Source: Verrucomicrobiota bacterium
Lineage (GTDB): Bacteria; Chlamydiota; Chlamydiia; Chlamydiales; Rhabdochlamydiaceae
Direction: 5' to 3'
DNA length: 40,472 nucleotides
Assembly: GCA_018239715.1 (NCBI GenBank)
Contig: JAFEGW010000013.1
Coordinates: 1-40,472, forward strand
This document shows, piece by piece, positions 7,821 to 15,859 of the stretch (positions are counted from its first letter, which is position 1; each line of letters begins with the position of its first letter). Under the pieces are notes generated by a model. It made no database searches and was not told where the DNA came from. It worked only from the letters and a program-made list of their open reading frames with translations. A program made the translations under genes and the position numbers.

Positions 7821-9959
7821 ATGGCTTCAAGAATAGCTCTGGTCCCAACTGAAGGTTACAACTGCCTTCCTCCTGAAATTTTATTTCGTGTCCTATCCCA
7901 TTTGGATGTTCAAGCATTAGGACGTATTGCGCGTGTTTCAAAAGCGCTTTTAGGAATTTCGGAAGATAATGCTTTATGGAAATCCCTTTATGCGCGTCAA
8001 TGGACACTTCCAACAGAATGGATCGATAGAGAACCTCCAAAATGGAAAGATTATTACCTAACTGTCGTTAAAGTCCGGAAATGTGCTCCCGAAGATTTTG
8101 AGGATGAAAGAGCCATCTCCAATTTTTGGTGCTTCGGTCTGCCCGATGAATCCGCTAATTACAAAGCTAGACAAAAAACCTTAGCACTACAACGTGCCTG
8201 TGTGATGGTTGCTAATGGTGCTATTCCCAACCTTGTTGAAGATGATAAAACAAAGATACAACCCTCCTTGAACGATGAAGGTTGGGAGGATGAAGACTGG
8301 AATGGAGCAAACAAAGCGGAGATTATGTGGAGTTTTCAGTTTCCAAACAGTTCAAAAAATCTTCAACGCAATATTTTGAAGCAGCCAGCTGCTTGCATAT
8401 CTCTCCTCGTTCCAGACTCTGAAGATCATAGAATATTCTTTATAGTTTTCCGCATCCTTTCACTCCATCATCTAAAAGATCAGACACAAGCGGTTAAACT
8501 ATACTTAGATAATCGGAAAAAATTGAGTAAATATTCGTCACTTTTAGGATGGTGGCTCAGTGAAGTTCTCTTCCCAGACAAAGCTCAGCATAAAAATCCA
8601 GATAAAATTACTTTACCCATTCACAAAAATCCTCCCAAAAGAAAAAGACAGAATTTCCTCCAAGGATTTTTCCTAATTTGGTTAAGGCATGGGGAGCCAG
8701 CCACTCATTTCAATACACTCAGAGCCCTAAGAAAAATTGCACATGATAGTAAACTAGTCTATCATGATGCATTGTCTCATTCCGGTACTTTCTTAGAAGA
8801 GCTCATCGTATGGAATCTTTGCAGAAATAACTCTTCTATAGCTTTAGAAAAGTTAGCAAATCTTTATTTATATTTTCCACATCATTCCCCCCGAGAAGAG
8901 GAACTCAAAAAAGCAATATTCCTCTACGATCGTGTCATACGATCATTCCCGGCCGACTTAATACCTTTACACTTGGGAACTAACTATTGTTTAGGATGGC
9001 TTGGGCTTAAAGAGAATGATGCTGCCTGTGTCCCCAATGAAAGAGAAAGCCTGCTCCCTGTTTCAATTTTCCAGAAAGCACTTCATCACCGTGATCCTAT
9101 GAGGATCAAAGATCTGAAGTGCGTTGCAGACTTCACCTATGTTTTCGAAGTCAAAAGGGCCTATCCTTTCATTCGAGCGTGCTTGAATTGGATTAGGTTT
9201 CCCTTGAATGAAAAGACCCTCCAAGACATGGTGTTTCTCCTTTGCACTAAAATCAACTTCTTTCAGCAAATAGGAAATTTCGCAGAAGCTTTTGATGACT
9301 GGATTAATTTATGTTTCCTTTTCGCCAAAGAAAAGAAAGCTAAATTGGAAAAGAGTCTTGATCTCTTTCAAACTCTTTATTCCATTTTAAACGCTAGTAA
9401 AGAAATCTGTGAAGAAGCCCTCCTTCTTCGATCTCAAATTCCTGAAGTTAAACTTGCTGTAGCTTATGCTCTATATCGACTGAACAGAATCGATGAGTCC
9501 CTCCGAATCATGGTGCAAATAGCCCGGTATTTCTATCCATCAGATTTAGAGTGGCTCAAAACCTTAGGCCAAGCCGATCTCCGAGCTGCAGTCATTTATT
9601 CCTTATGTTTAGAGACTGTTGAAGAATTGGAACAATATTACTTAGAAGAAATGCTGGATTACCATCATACGCAGCGATTCTTTATCTATCACAATCTGGC
9701 AACCAGAATCTATTTTATCGAAAAAAATTCGGATGAGGAAGATGATGCAACTCGAGCGTTAGACCATGCCGAGGAAGCCATCAGAATAGATCCTCATCAA
9801 CCCGAAACACATATCTTAATAGGACTTTGCCATATCTATAATGGAGACGGAGCAGAAGGACAAGCAGCAATAAAAGTTGGAGAAACACTGCTTCCAGAAA
9901 AATTTTCCCTGAAGAAACAGTATACGGAAAAAGATCTTCTCATTTTTCCTATCGAATAA
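7821..9959 (+). CDS. F-box protein with C-terminal TPR-like repeats, paralogue 2
   Basis: 712 residues, collinear with the preceding gene. F-box at about 16-60 (LPPEILFRVLSHLDVQALG, ARVSKALL, DNALWKSLYARQW), then WKDYYLTVVKVRK. Shared landmarks include FLQGFFLIWLRHGEPATHFN near residue 285, FNTLRALRKIAHD, AVAYALYRLNRIDESLRI near 555, YHNLATRIYF and PETHILIGLCHIYNGDGAEG in the last TPR-like unit. It differs by an acidic insert after residue 140 (EGWEDEDWNG) and by shortened middle segments, so the F-box and C-terminal repeats are the most conserved parts. GGAG lies 7 nt before the ATG. Same inferred role as paralogue 1; different middle regions may mean different host targets. Confidence 0.75.
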   Translation: MASRIALVPTEGYNCLPPEILFRVLSHLDVQALGRIARVSKALLGISEDNALWKSLYARQWTLPTEWIDREPPKWKDYYLTVVKVRKCAPEDFEDERAISNFWCFGLPDESANYKARQKTLALQRACVMVANGAIPNLVEDDKTKIQPSLNDEGWEDEDWNGANKAEIMWSFQFPNSSKNLQRNILKQPAACISLLVPDSEDHRIFFIVFRILSLHHLKDQTQAVKLYLDNRKKLSKYSSLLGWWLSEVLFPDKAQHKNPDKITLPIHKNPPKRKRQNFLQGFFLIWLRHGEPATHFNTLRALRKIAHDSKLVYHDALSHSGTFLEELIVWNLCRNNSSIALEKLANLYLYFPHHSPREEELKKAIFLYDRVIRSFPADLIPLHLGTNYCLGWLGLKENDAACVPNERESLLPVSIFQKALHHRDPMRIKDLKCVADFTYVFEVKRAYPFIRACLNWIRFPLNEKTLQDMVFLLCTKINFFQQIGNFAEAFDDWINLCFLFAKEKKAKLEKSLDLFQTLYSILNASKEICEEALLLRSQIPEVKLAVAYALYRLNRIDESLRIMVQIARYFYPSDLEWLKTLGQADLRAAVIYSLCLETVEELEQYYLEEMLDYHHTQRFFIYHNLATRIYFIEKNSDEEDDATRALDHAEEAIRIDPHQPETHILIGLCHIYNGDGAEGQAAIKVGETLLPEKFSLKKQYTEKDLLIFPIE

Positions 9960-10017
9960 AAAAATAACAATATGGCAAAGTCTTACCTTTCTCAAACCCT
10001 GTAAAAGGAGAATTACT

Positions 10018-10068
10018 ATGGCATCATCTATTGATTCTCGCATGTCTACGGCCGTTATTGGAGGCTGA
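10018..10068 (+). other. Severed N-terminal segment of the next membrane protein, ends at in-frame TGA
   Basis: ATG at 10018 has a good ribosome-binding site (AAAAGGAG, 10003-10010). It is in frame with the membrane protein at 10108 through the codons MASSIDSRMSTAVIGG, a TGA at 10066-10068, and then ALLGLSLILSKNP up to M10108. The residues on both sides of the TGA make one continuous hydrophobic helix, so a TGG tryptophan is the likely ancestral codon. The gene probably started here. Confidence 0.6.
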
Positions 10069-10107
10069 GCCCTTCTGGGCCTTTCTCTCATTCTTTCTAA
10101 AAATCCT

Positions 10108-10623
10108 ATGAACGGTGTGGTTGGTGCTACCTTTATGGGTATCTATGAAAGAGGACAAACTATCTTTGATAAAACCATTTACGATTCCCCCGTAACTGCT
10201 CTTTCCTTAGCGGTCGGGTTTGGTGTGAATCAAGCCTTTAGTAAGTGGGCTCCTGGGTTATCCCCATCCGCGGGATATGAGGGTTCCTTGAAAGTTGCTC
10301 AATTCGTGGGTGCTGCTTTCTTGCTGAAATCTGCCCTTAGCCCTTTTCTTGCGAGAGTAATTCGGGAAGAAGTACGACATGCAGAAAAATATCAGAGAAT
10401 TCACCATCTTGCTGTGCGTTATTTAGTGCCTCTGGCAATCTCTACCGTGGTTTTGCGCTCGTATGGCTTTCCAGTGAAACCTATTCCCGGTGCTTTATTC
10501 ACTATGAGTATTTTTTACGGGATGCACCTTTTAAATCGTGCTTATCGTAAATCCTATGATATGTACGATGAGAGAAAGGGTTATGCATGGTATTCTAAGA
10601 TGCCGAAGTGGTTACAACTCTAA
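10108..10623 (+). CDS. Membrane protein of unknown function, N-terminus cut by a nonsense codon
   Basis: 171 residues from the first ATG after the TGA at 10066. Hydrophobic segments lie at about 33-50 (VTALSLAVGFGVNQAF), 70-88 (VAQFVGAAFLLKSAL), 112-128 (AVRYLVPLAISTVVL) and 136-153 (IPGALFTMSIFYGMHLL). The tail is basic and aromatic (YRKSYDMYDERKGYAWYSKMP). No family recognised. The internal ATG at 10108 has no Shine-Dalgarno, while the one at 10018 does, so this form may be translated poorly or not at all. If it is functional, read-through or internal initiation would be needed. The last 29 nt overlap the convergent gene. Confidence 0.5.
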   Translation: MNGVVGATFMGIYERGQTIFDKTIYDSPVTALSLAVGFGVNQAFSKWAPGLSPSAGYEGSLKVAQFVGAAFLLKSALSPFLARVIREEVRHAEKYQRIHHLAVRYLVPLAISTVVLRSYGFPVKPIPGALFTMSIFYGMHLLNRAYRKSYDMYDERKGYAWYSKMPKWLQL

Positions 10624-11701
10624 TAAAAGAGCTGGGTCCTCTTTGGATCGTTCGAAGGCCTATGACCCAGTCGTAGGCCTCGTATTTTTCTTCCCCTCTG
10701 CAAGAAATCTGTCCAGGTCTATTGCCCCGATAGAGATGGCCCCAGAACTTTCCTTCCCCTTCCAGACTAATAGAAAGCTCGATGCGTCGATCTTTTGAAA
10801 TAATCTGGATCTGATCCCCGAGTTGAAAAGAGGTCGCTTTCTGACGGTTGATGAAAATCTCCGTCTCGGGATGCAAGTTGCAAAAATAGGCCACCTCGAC
10901 CTCTTCTTGCACTTCTTTTTCCGGAAGAGTAATCAGAAGGCTATCCATGCTTTCGGTCACTTGTCCTGAGGTCTGGAGCACGAGAGAGTGAGTAGGTTGG
11001 CCTGTGCCCCAAAATTGAGAGCGTAAAGATTGCTGTGGTCGAGAGGAAATCAGGGCTTCGTGAGGATAGATCAAACTTGCGCGTAGATGCACCGGATGGT
11101 CTTGCAGCGCTCTTGCAGAATATTTTCCACCCCATTCTCCGAGAAAAAGATCATAGAGAGTAAGAGCCGGCTCTCCCCTCTCTTGCCTTTGAGGGCCTAT
11201 GAACGCTAAGCAAGCCGGATCCCAACATTGAAAAGCCGGAGTCTTATCTTGGCCAGTCAGCTGCGCGTGGATTAAAAACTCGGACCACTCTTCAGGAGTA
11301 TGCGGAGATTCTACAGCTGGAAGAGAATACCGGTCTTGGAGTTTTTGCAGCTCAGATCGGAGCTTATCGCCTAAAACCGTGTGAAAGTCCCTTAAAATAT
11401 AAAAGATCACGGGATAGAGCTTCGACCCCAGGCCTGCATAACGGCAAAGGGGATATTCATGGAGGTAGACGGGAAACTGTCCTTCGACTTGAAAAGCCAA
11501 AAGCTTATCGAGGAGGGCCTTGGCCTCAAGGACATTTTCTGCGATCTTGGTGCGTAAAAGCGCGAGCGCAAAGCAAAAGTTTTCATAGGCAGGGATCGTC
11601 TCCGAGCTCTTTTCGGGGTGCTCCTGGCAATAATGCACAAAGCGAGTGACTTCACTTTGCCTCTTGCGTCCGGCTTTCAAGGCTATTTCGAGGGATTTCA
11701 T
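10595..11701 (-). CDS. Conserved-looking protein of unknown function
   Basis: 368 residues without signal peptide or membrane segment. The N-terminal 200 residues are helical (for example FCFALALLRTKIAENVLEAK, YPVIFYILRDFHTVLGDKL). The C-terminal 150 residues are strand-rich (SLLITLPEKEVQEEVEVAYF, TSFQLGDQIQIISKDRRIEL, FWGHLYRGNRPGQ). A helical part followed by a beta-sandwich is the layout of heparinase II/III-like and related polysaccharide-acting proteins, but no catalytic motif is recognisable, so that comparison is weak. A -10-like TAGAAT sits only 6 nt before the ATG. Possibly a cytosolic chlamydial core protein. Confidence 0.6.
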   Translation of the reverse strand: MKSLEIALKAGRKRQSEVTRFVHYCQEHPEKSSETIPAYENFCFALALLRTKIAENVLEAKALLDKLLAFQVEGQFPVYLHEYPLCRYAGLGSKLYPVIFYILRDFHTVLGDKLRSELQKLQDRYSLPAVESPHTPEEWSEFLIHAQLTGQDKTPAFQCWDPACLAFIGPQRQERGEPALTLYDLFLGEWGGKYSARALQDHPVHLRASLIYPHEALISSRPQQSLRSQFWGTGQPTHSLVLQTSGQVTESMDSLLITLPEKEVQEEVEVAYFCNLHPETEIFINRQKATSFQLGDQIQIISKDRRIELSISLEGEGKFWGHLYRGNRPGQISCRGEEKYEAYDWVIGLRTIQRGPSSFIRVVTTSAS

Positions 11702-11757
11702 AGAAATATTCTACCGCTTTTCTTGAAAAAAAACGATATTCAATTCATGATAAGGCC

Positions 11758-12189
11758 ATGATTCAATTAATTAATTTTTTACTTTTGGGAGCTGTGGCTG
11801 CTCCAACTGAGCCTGCTACACCTACTCCTCCTGAAGCACCCCTGGAAGCACCCCTGGAAGCACCTTTGGAAGCACCCTTATCCCCCACCCCTGTCGATAT
11901 AGTCCCGGGATATGAAGGGGCTTTTCTTAAAATGTTTTTGGTACTTATTGCTTTGATCGTGGGAATTTTTATCACGGTTTGGCTGCTCAAAAAGCTCAGC
12001 CAAGGCCGCTGGGCCCATGGCAATAGCAATCGATCGATTAAGATCATTGAGAAAAGACCTCTCAGCCCTAAAACGATGCTCTATATCATCGATGTCGATG
12101 GGCAGCAGTCGGTCATTGCTGAATCGCAGCTGGAAGTCAAACACATCATGAATATCCAAGATCTCAGCGCAGAATCAAAAGAGAAATGA
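11758..12189 (+). CDS. FliO-like flagellar/type III export membrane protein
   Basis: 143 residues. An N-terminal hydrophobic stretch (1-15) is followed by a Pro/Glu/Ala linker with four EAPL repeats, then one transmembrane helix (FLKMFLVLIALIVGIFITVWLLKKL, about 56-80) and a small domain (IKIIEKRPLSPKTMLYIIDV, SVIAESQLEVKHI). A single helix followed by 'ekrpLspkt-lyiidvdg' and a hydrophobic strand is the FliO pattern; FliO helps assemble the FliP/FliQ/FliR export gate in flagella. Chlamydiae keep a few flagellar-type export genes beside their type III system, so a role there is plausible. No other export gene is nearby, and the fold is small enough to allow a false match. The 3' end overlaps the convergent ExoD-like gene by 26 nt. 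Confidence 0.55.
   Translation: MIQLINFLLLGAVAAPTEPATPTPPEAPLEAPLEAPLEAPLSPTPVDIVPGYEGAFLKMFLVLIALIVGIFITVWLLKKLSQGRWAHGNSNRSIKIIEKRPLSPKTMLYIIDVDGQQSVIAESQLEVKHIMNIQDLSAESKEK
11833..11880 (+). repeat. Four tandem 12-bp repeats
   Basis: Four in-frame copies of GAAGCACCCCTG, the last two with one or a few changes, encode (EAPL)4 in the linker before the FliO-like transmembrane helix. The length may vary between strains by slippage without breaking the frame. Confidence 0.8.
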
Positions 12190-12733
12190 CGTGCGCGGCA
12201 TGAACGGCGAAGACTCCGTAAGAGCAGCTCATCCAGAGAATATCTTCTTCTAAGATACCGATGGAAAGTAAAAAGAGCCCTATACTGGGAATAATTTCTG
12301 TACCGATAGGAAACAACAAAAAAATCCCACCCATCGCCATCAGCCATCCATTGAATGTGATCAAAAGCGGATGGTGCTGATAAATCGTTCCCCGCGGATG
12401 CGCGATCTTCTCGAGCTTGTGCAAAAATCTCACCGTGTAAGAAATGTAATGCGCAAAATGGTCGCCGGAGACTTTTTTGTGACGAAGGAATTTAGGCAGC
12501 CAAAATTTTTTATGAAGGGCCGTCCGTATGCCCATCCAGATGATGAGCAAACTCACGACTACCCAAAATCCCGGCACCTGATAACATAGAATAAAGGGAA
12601 GATAGAGGATCCAAACGATCAGAGATTCCTCCGACCGGTCCATGAGATGGAAGATCTCTTGGATCGTCATCTGCTGGCGCCCTCTGCATTGATGAGCGAG
12701 CTCTACAACCTTTTGCGATAATGTCCGTGCCAT
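12164..12733 (-). CDS. ExoD-family membrane protein
   Basis: 189 residues that match the exopolysaccharide-synthesis ExoD family. An N-terminal amphipathic helix (TIQEIFHLMDRSEESLIVWIL) leads into hydrophobic helices LYLPFILCYQVPGFWVVVSLLIIWMG (about 43-68), NGWLMAMGGIFLLFPIG (about 128-144), IIPSIGLFLLSIGILEED and a last C-terminal helix (HAAHVISLLILR). The ILEED turn after the penultimate helix is characteristic. The name comes from a rhizobial mutant; the biochemical function is unknown. It starts 8 nt after hemL ends and is likely co-transcribed with it. Confidence 0.7.
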   Translation of the reverse strand: MARTLSQKVVELAHQCRGRQQMTIQEIFHLMDRSEESLIVWILYLPFILCYQVPGFWVVVSLLIIWMGIRTALHKKFWLPKFLRHKKVSGDHFAHYISYTVRFLHKLEKIAHPRGTIYQHHPLLITFNGWLMAMGGIFLLFPIGTEIIPSIGLFLLSIGILEEDILWMSCSYGVFAVHAAHVISLLILR

Positions 12734-12741
12734 TTTTTGGA

Positions 12742-14019
12742 TTATGTCACAAAAGAAAGGTCACGGCAAGCTTGGCACGTTTTTTCTATTTGCTCGTCGG
12801 TGTGAGCGCTGGAGACAAAGTTCGCTTCATAGGGTGAAGGCGCCATGTAAATCCCTTGCTGGAAAAGCTGTTTGAAGAACTTGCAATAAAGCTCTTGGTT
12901 GAGAGTCGTTTTATGGCGCATCTCAGAGGGGCCAAAAAACGGCGTGAACATCGATCCGAGCTGATTGACACATCCGGTGATCTTTTTATCGTGCATCATT
13001 TGACGTAAGGCTTCGACGAGAACAGTCGTCTTCTTCTCTAGCTGCTCATAAAAGCCCGGCTGTTCCAGTTGTTCTAGGGCTGCAAGTCCAGCTCTCATCG
13101 CAACTGGATGACCCGATAGGGTTCCGGCTTGATAAACTTCTCCGAGCGGAGCTAAATGATTCATGATGTCGGCTTTTCCGCCAAAGGCCGCAGCAGGAAA
13201 GCCTGCGCCGATGATTTTACCAAGACATGTTAAGTCGGGAGTAATTTGATAGAGGCCTTGAGCGCCTTGAAGGCCTACTCGAAATCCGCTGATCACTTCA
13301 TCAAAAATCAGAACAATCTCTTTTTTCTCGGTCTCTTCGCGGAGCATGGCCAGAAAATCAGGATCGGCAGGAACCAGTCCCATATTGCCTGCAATCGGCT
13401 CGAGGATCACAGTCGCAATATCATCTCGACTACGAATAAAATCGCGCACGACGGCAATATCATTGAAAGGGAGGCAAATCGTATGCCGGACAAAATCGGA
13501 AGGAACACCTTTGGAAGAGGCCTCCTGGTTGATCTGCACGACAGCAGATCCAGCCCGGATAAGAAGTCCATCGGAGTGGCCATGATAATGGCCTTCAAAC
13601 TTAATCACTTTATCTTTGCCGGCGTAGCCGCGTGCGAGCCTGATGGCGCTCATCGTGGCTTCGGTGCCGGAAGAGACAAATCGGATTTTTTCCATGGAAG
13701 GAAGATGCTGGCAAATCTTTTGTGCAATCGCAAGCTCGGGCGGAGTCGCCATGCCAAAACCTGCGCCTAAGCGCATTTGCTCCGTTGCTGCTTCGACAAC
13801 AGCCGGATGGCAATGCCCTAAAATCAACGCCCCCCAGCTGCAGCAATAATCGATATAAGAATGGCCATCGGCATCCCAGACGACGGCTCCTTGCCCGCGG
13901 GCGGCAATTAAAGGCGTCATGTCGAGTCCTGGAAAGGCGCGGGTGGGTGAATTAACACCTCCGGGAATCACTTGACAGGAGGCTTGAAAAATATCTCGGC
14001 TTTTAAGTCTTGTCGGCAT
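12742..14019 (-). CDS. hemL: Glutamate-1-semialdehyde 2,1-aminomutase
   Basis: 425 residues, normal length. PLP-dependent enzyme that converts glutamate-1-semialdehyde to 5-aminolevulinate in the C5 pathway to heme. PLP-binding K268 lies in CLGKIIGAGFPAA, the cofactor-ring aspartate D240 in IFDEVISGFRVG, and the phosphate-binding SSGTEATMSAIRLAR is at 116-130. The N-terminus IPGGVNSPTRAF at 18-29 is the family signature. First gene of hemL-exoD. No Shine-Dalgarno is visible, and the likely promoter lies almost on top of the start codon (see 14028-14056). Divergent from tamA. Confidence 0.95.
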   Translation of the reverse strand: MPTRLKSRDIFQASCQVIPGGVNSPTRAFPGLDMTPLIAARGQGAVVWDADGHSYIDYCCSWGALILGHCHPAVVEAATEQMRLGAGFGMATPPELAIAQKICQHLPSMEKIRFVSSGTEATMSAIRLARGYAGKDKVIKFEGHYHGHSDGLLIRAGSAVVQINQEASSKGVPSDFVRHTICLPFNDIAVVRDFIRSRDDIATVILEPIAGNMGLVPADPDFLAMLREETEKKEIVLIFDEVISGFRVGLQGAQGLYQITPDLTCLGKIIGAGFPAAAFGGKADIMNHLAPLGEVYQAGTLSGHPVAMRAGLAALEQLEQPGFYEQLEKKTTVLVEALRQMMHDKKITGCVNQLGSMFTPFFGPSEMRHKTTLNQELYCKFFKQLFQQGIYMAPSPYEANFVSSAHTDEQIEKTCQACRDLSFVT

Positions 14020-14027
14020 GTGAAGGA

Positions 14028-14056
14028 ACTATAATCTTGAAGGGTATATTTGACAA
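14028..14056 (-). promoter_or_regulatory. Likely hemL promoter, very close to the start codon
   Basis: On the minus strand TTGTCA (14056-14051), a 17-nt spacer and TATAGT (14033-14028). The hemL ATG begins 8 nt further on, so the transcript would have a leader of only a few bases. The overlapping plus-strand TTGACA at 14050-14055 has no good -10 partner. Confidence 0.45.
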
Positions 14057-14092
14057 TGGAAAGAGAACTCTTGTCTCTGGCAAGATAGTTTC

Positions 14093-15859
14093 ATGTTCAA
14101 GAAGCTGGTCTTATTTATTCTACCGATGATGGCGGCAAGCTGCTTAGAGTATGCTGTCCATTTCATTGGATTAAATGACACCGAAGCTTTGAAAACGGTC
14201 AAGTCCGCCTCGTTTTTGACCACTTTGAAAAAACAAGCCCCCACTTCGCTCAATGCGCTGAGATTCCGGGCAGAGTCTGATATTCCCGCTATGATCAAAG
14301 CGCTCCATTCTCACGGATATTATGACGCCAAGGTCGAGGTACGGATCCAAGAAGAAGACGAAGTCCAGATTTTCGTGATGATCCTGCCTGGACCAGCTTA
14401 TTTACTCAGCGCTTTCCAAATCGATGTCTTCTCCGAAGGTCACCCTTTTCTGTGCCAGAGCCTGGGACCGCAGAATTTAGGAATTGAGCTCGGGAAACCG
14501 GCGGTTTCCGTGCAGATTTTAGATGCCGAAGAAAAAGCTCTTGCCCTGCTGGGAGAATGCGGCCATCCGCTAGCTAAAATCGAAAGTCAAGAGATGGTCG
14601 CCGACTATAAAACGAAGACTTTTGCCGTGCATTTGAAAATAGATGCAGGGCCCCTGGTGAAGTTCGGAGCGACGGTCATTGAAGGATCGCGCCATGTCAA
14701 AAACAAGCTCTTTGAAAATAAGATCAGCTGGAAAGAAGGAGATCCTTACGATACGCGTCTCATTGATAAAACCCAGCAAAAGCTCCTCGATACAGGCCTC
14801 TTTACTTCGATTGTGATTGCGCACGATGTGGAGCCCGGCAGCAATAAAGAACTCGGCATGAGAATCGATGCCACGGAAACCAAGCACCGCAGCATCAACA
14901 TCGGTGCGAGCTACGAGACGTTTTTCGGACCCGGTTTGACCTTCGGTTGGGAAAATCGGAATGTTGCAGGGTTAGGGCGCAAACTCTCCTTGCAAGGTGA
15001 TGTCACTGCACATTCGCATACCGGCACAGGGATCTTTTTCGTTCCCGACTTCTGGAAAATCGACCAAGATTTTGTAGCGCAGGCCCAGGCTCTTCAAGAG
15101 TCTATCCTGGCTTACAATGAACAATCTTATAGCGCCACTACCCGCGTCGAGCGAAGGATCGGGACTAAATATCGCATTTCCATGGGGGTCAAAAGCGAGC
15201 GTCTTTATGTTAAAAAATCTGTCCATAACGGGACTTTTACACTGTTAGAATTTCCCCTCTATTTCCGCTGGAGCTCGGCAGATCATCTCCTCCATCCGAC
15301 CCGCGGTGCTACCTTGGAGTTTAAAACCATCCCATCTTTTAATTTCAGCGAAGACGAATGGTTTTATCTTTACAACTCTGTCGTCTATCGGAATTATTTC
15401 ACTGTCATCGGAAAGGATTTTTTAGTCCTTGCGCAGCAGGTCATGGCGGATTCCATTGTGAGCACCGATTTAGCCGCCGTGCCTGTTCCCAAGAGAATCT
15501 TAGGCGGATCCGATGAAGATTTGCGGGGCTACCGGTACCATTCGGTCAGCCCCTTCCATGGACGCAAACCGATCGGCGGCCGCTCGGGAATTTTTTATAC
15601 CTTTGAAACCCGTTTTCGAATCAGCAAAACGATTGGACTCGTCCCGTTTTTCGATATGGGAAGCGTCTATCTGACTCCTTGGCCCAAACTGGATGAAAAA
15701 TGGTTTAAATCGGCGGGTCTTGGTTTCCGCTATTTTAGCTTCCTCGGCCCTATGAGGTTGGATGTGGCTTTTCCCTTGGACCGGCGTAAGTTCCCGCATC
15801 GACACAAACACGTCGATCCGATATACAGAGTCTTGTTCAGCATAGGTCAGACATTCTAA
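14093..15859 (+). CDS. tamA: TamA-like Omp85-family outer-membrane protein
   Basis: 588 residues. N-terminal signal peptide (FKKLVLFILPMMAASC), then about three POTRA domains (roughly 35-110, 115-195, 198-265; for example LVKFGATVIEGSRHVKNK and YDTRLIDKTQQKLLDTGLF). A C-terminal 16-strand barrel follows from about 275 (INIGASYETFFGPGLTFGW). The barrel has the Omp85 loop-6 motif RGY (GGSDEDLRGYRYHS, about 465-478) and ends in an aromatic residue (VLFSIGQTF). TamA with TamB forms the translocation and assembly module, which supports outer-membrane protein insertion and lipid transport between membranes. The tamB start overlaps this stop (TAATG). A signal-like AASC is too weak to call a lipoprotein. 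Confidence 0.85.
   Translation: MFKKLVLFILPMMAASCLEYAVHFIGLNDTEALKTVKSASFLTTLKKQAPTSLNALRFRAESDIPAMIKALHSHGYYDAKVEVRIQEEDEVQIFVMILPGPAYLLSAFQIDVFSEGHPFLCQSLGPQNLGIELGKPAVSVQILDAEEKALALLGECGHPLAKIESQEMVADYKTKTFAVHLKIDAGPLVKFGATVIEGSRHVKNKLFENKISWKEGDPYDTRLIDKTQQKLLDTGLFTSIVIAHDVEPGSNKELGMRIDATETKHRSINIGASYETFFGPGLTFGWENRNVAGLGRKLSLQGDVTAHSHTGTGIFFVPDFWKIDQDFVAQAQALQESILAYNEQSYSATTRVERRIGTKYRISMGVKSERLYVKKSVHNGTFTLLEFPLYFRWSSADHLLHPTRGATLEFKTIPSFNFSEDEWFYLYNSVVYRNYFTVIGKDFLVLAQQVMADSIVSTDLAAVPVPKRILGGSDEDLRGYRYHSVSPFHGRKPIGGRSGIFYTFETRFRISKTIGLVPFFDMGSVYLTPWPKLDEKWFKSAGLGFRYFSFLGPMRLDVAFPLDRRKFPHRHKHVDPIYRVLFSIGQTF

Noticed and set aside
13246-13955. Several plus-strand open frames across hemL
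   Set aside because: They lie wholly inside the fully conserved hemL coding sequence and have no ribosome-binding site or recognisable protein.
14093-14150. Lipoprotein signal (AASC) at the TamA N-terminus
   Set aside because: The residue before the lipobox pattern is not Leu or another usual -3 residue, and TamA is normally a signal-peptidase-I substrate.
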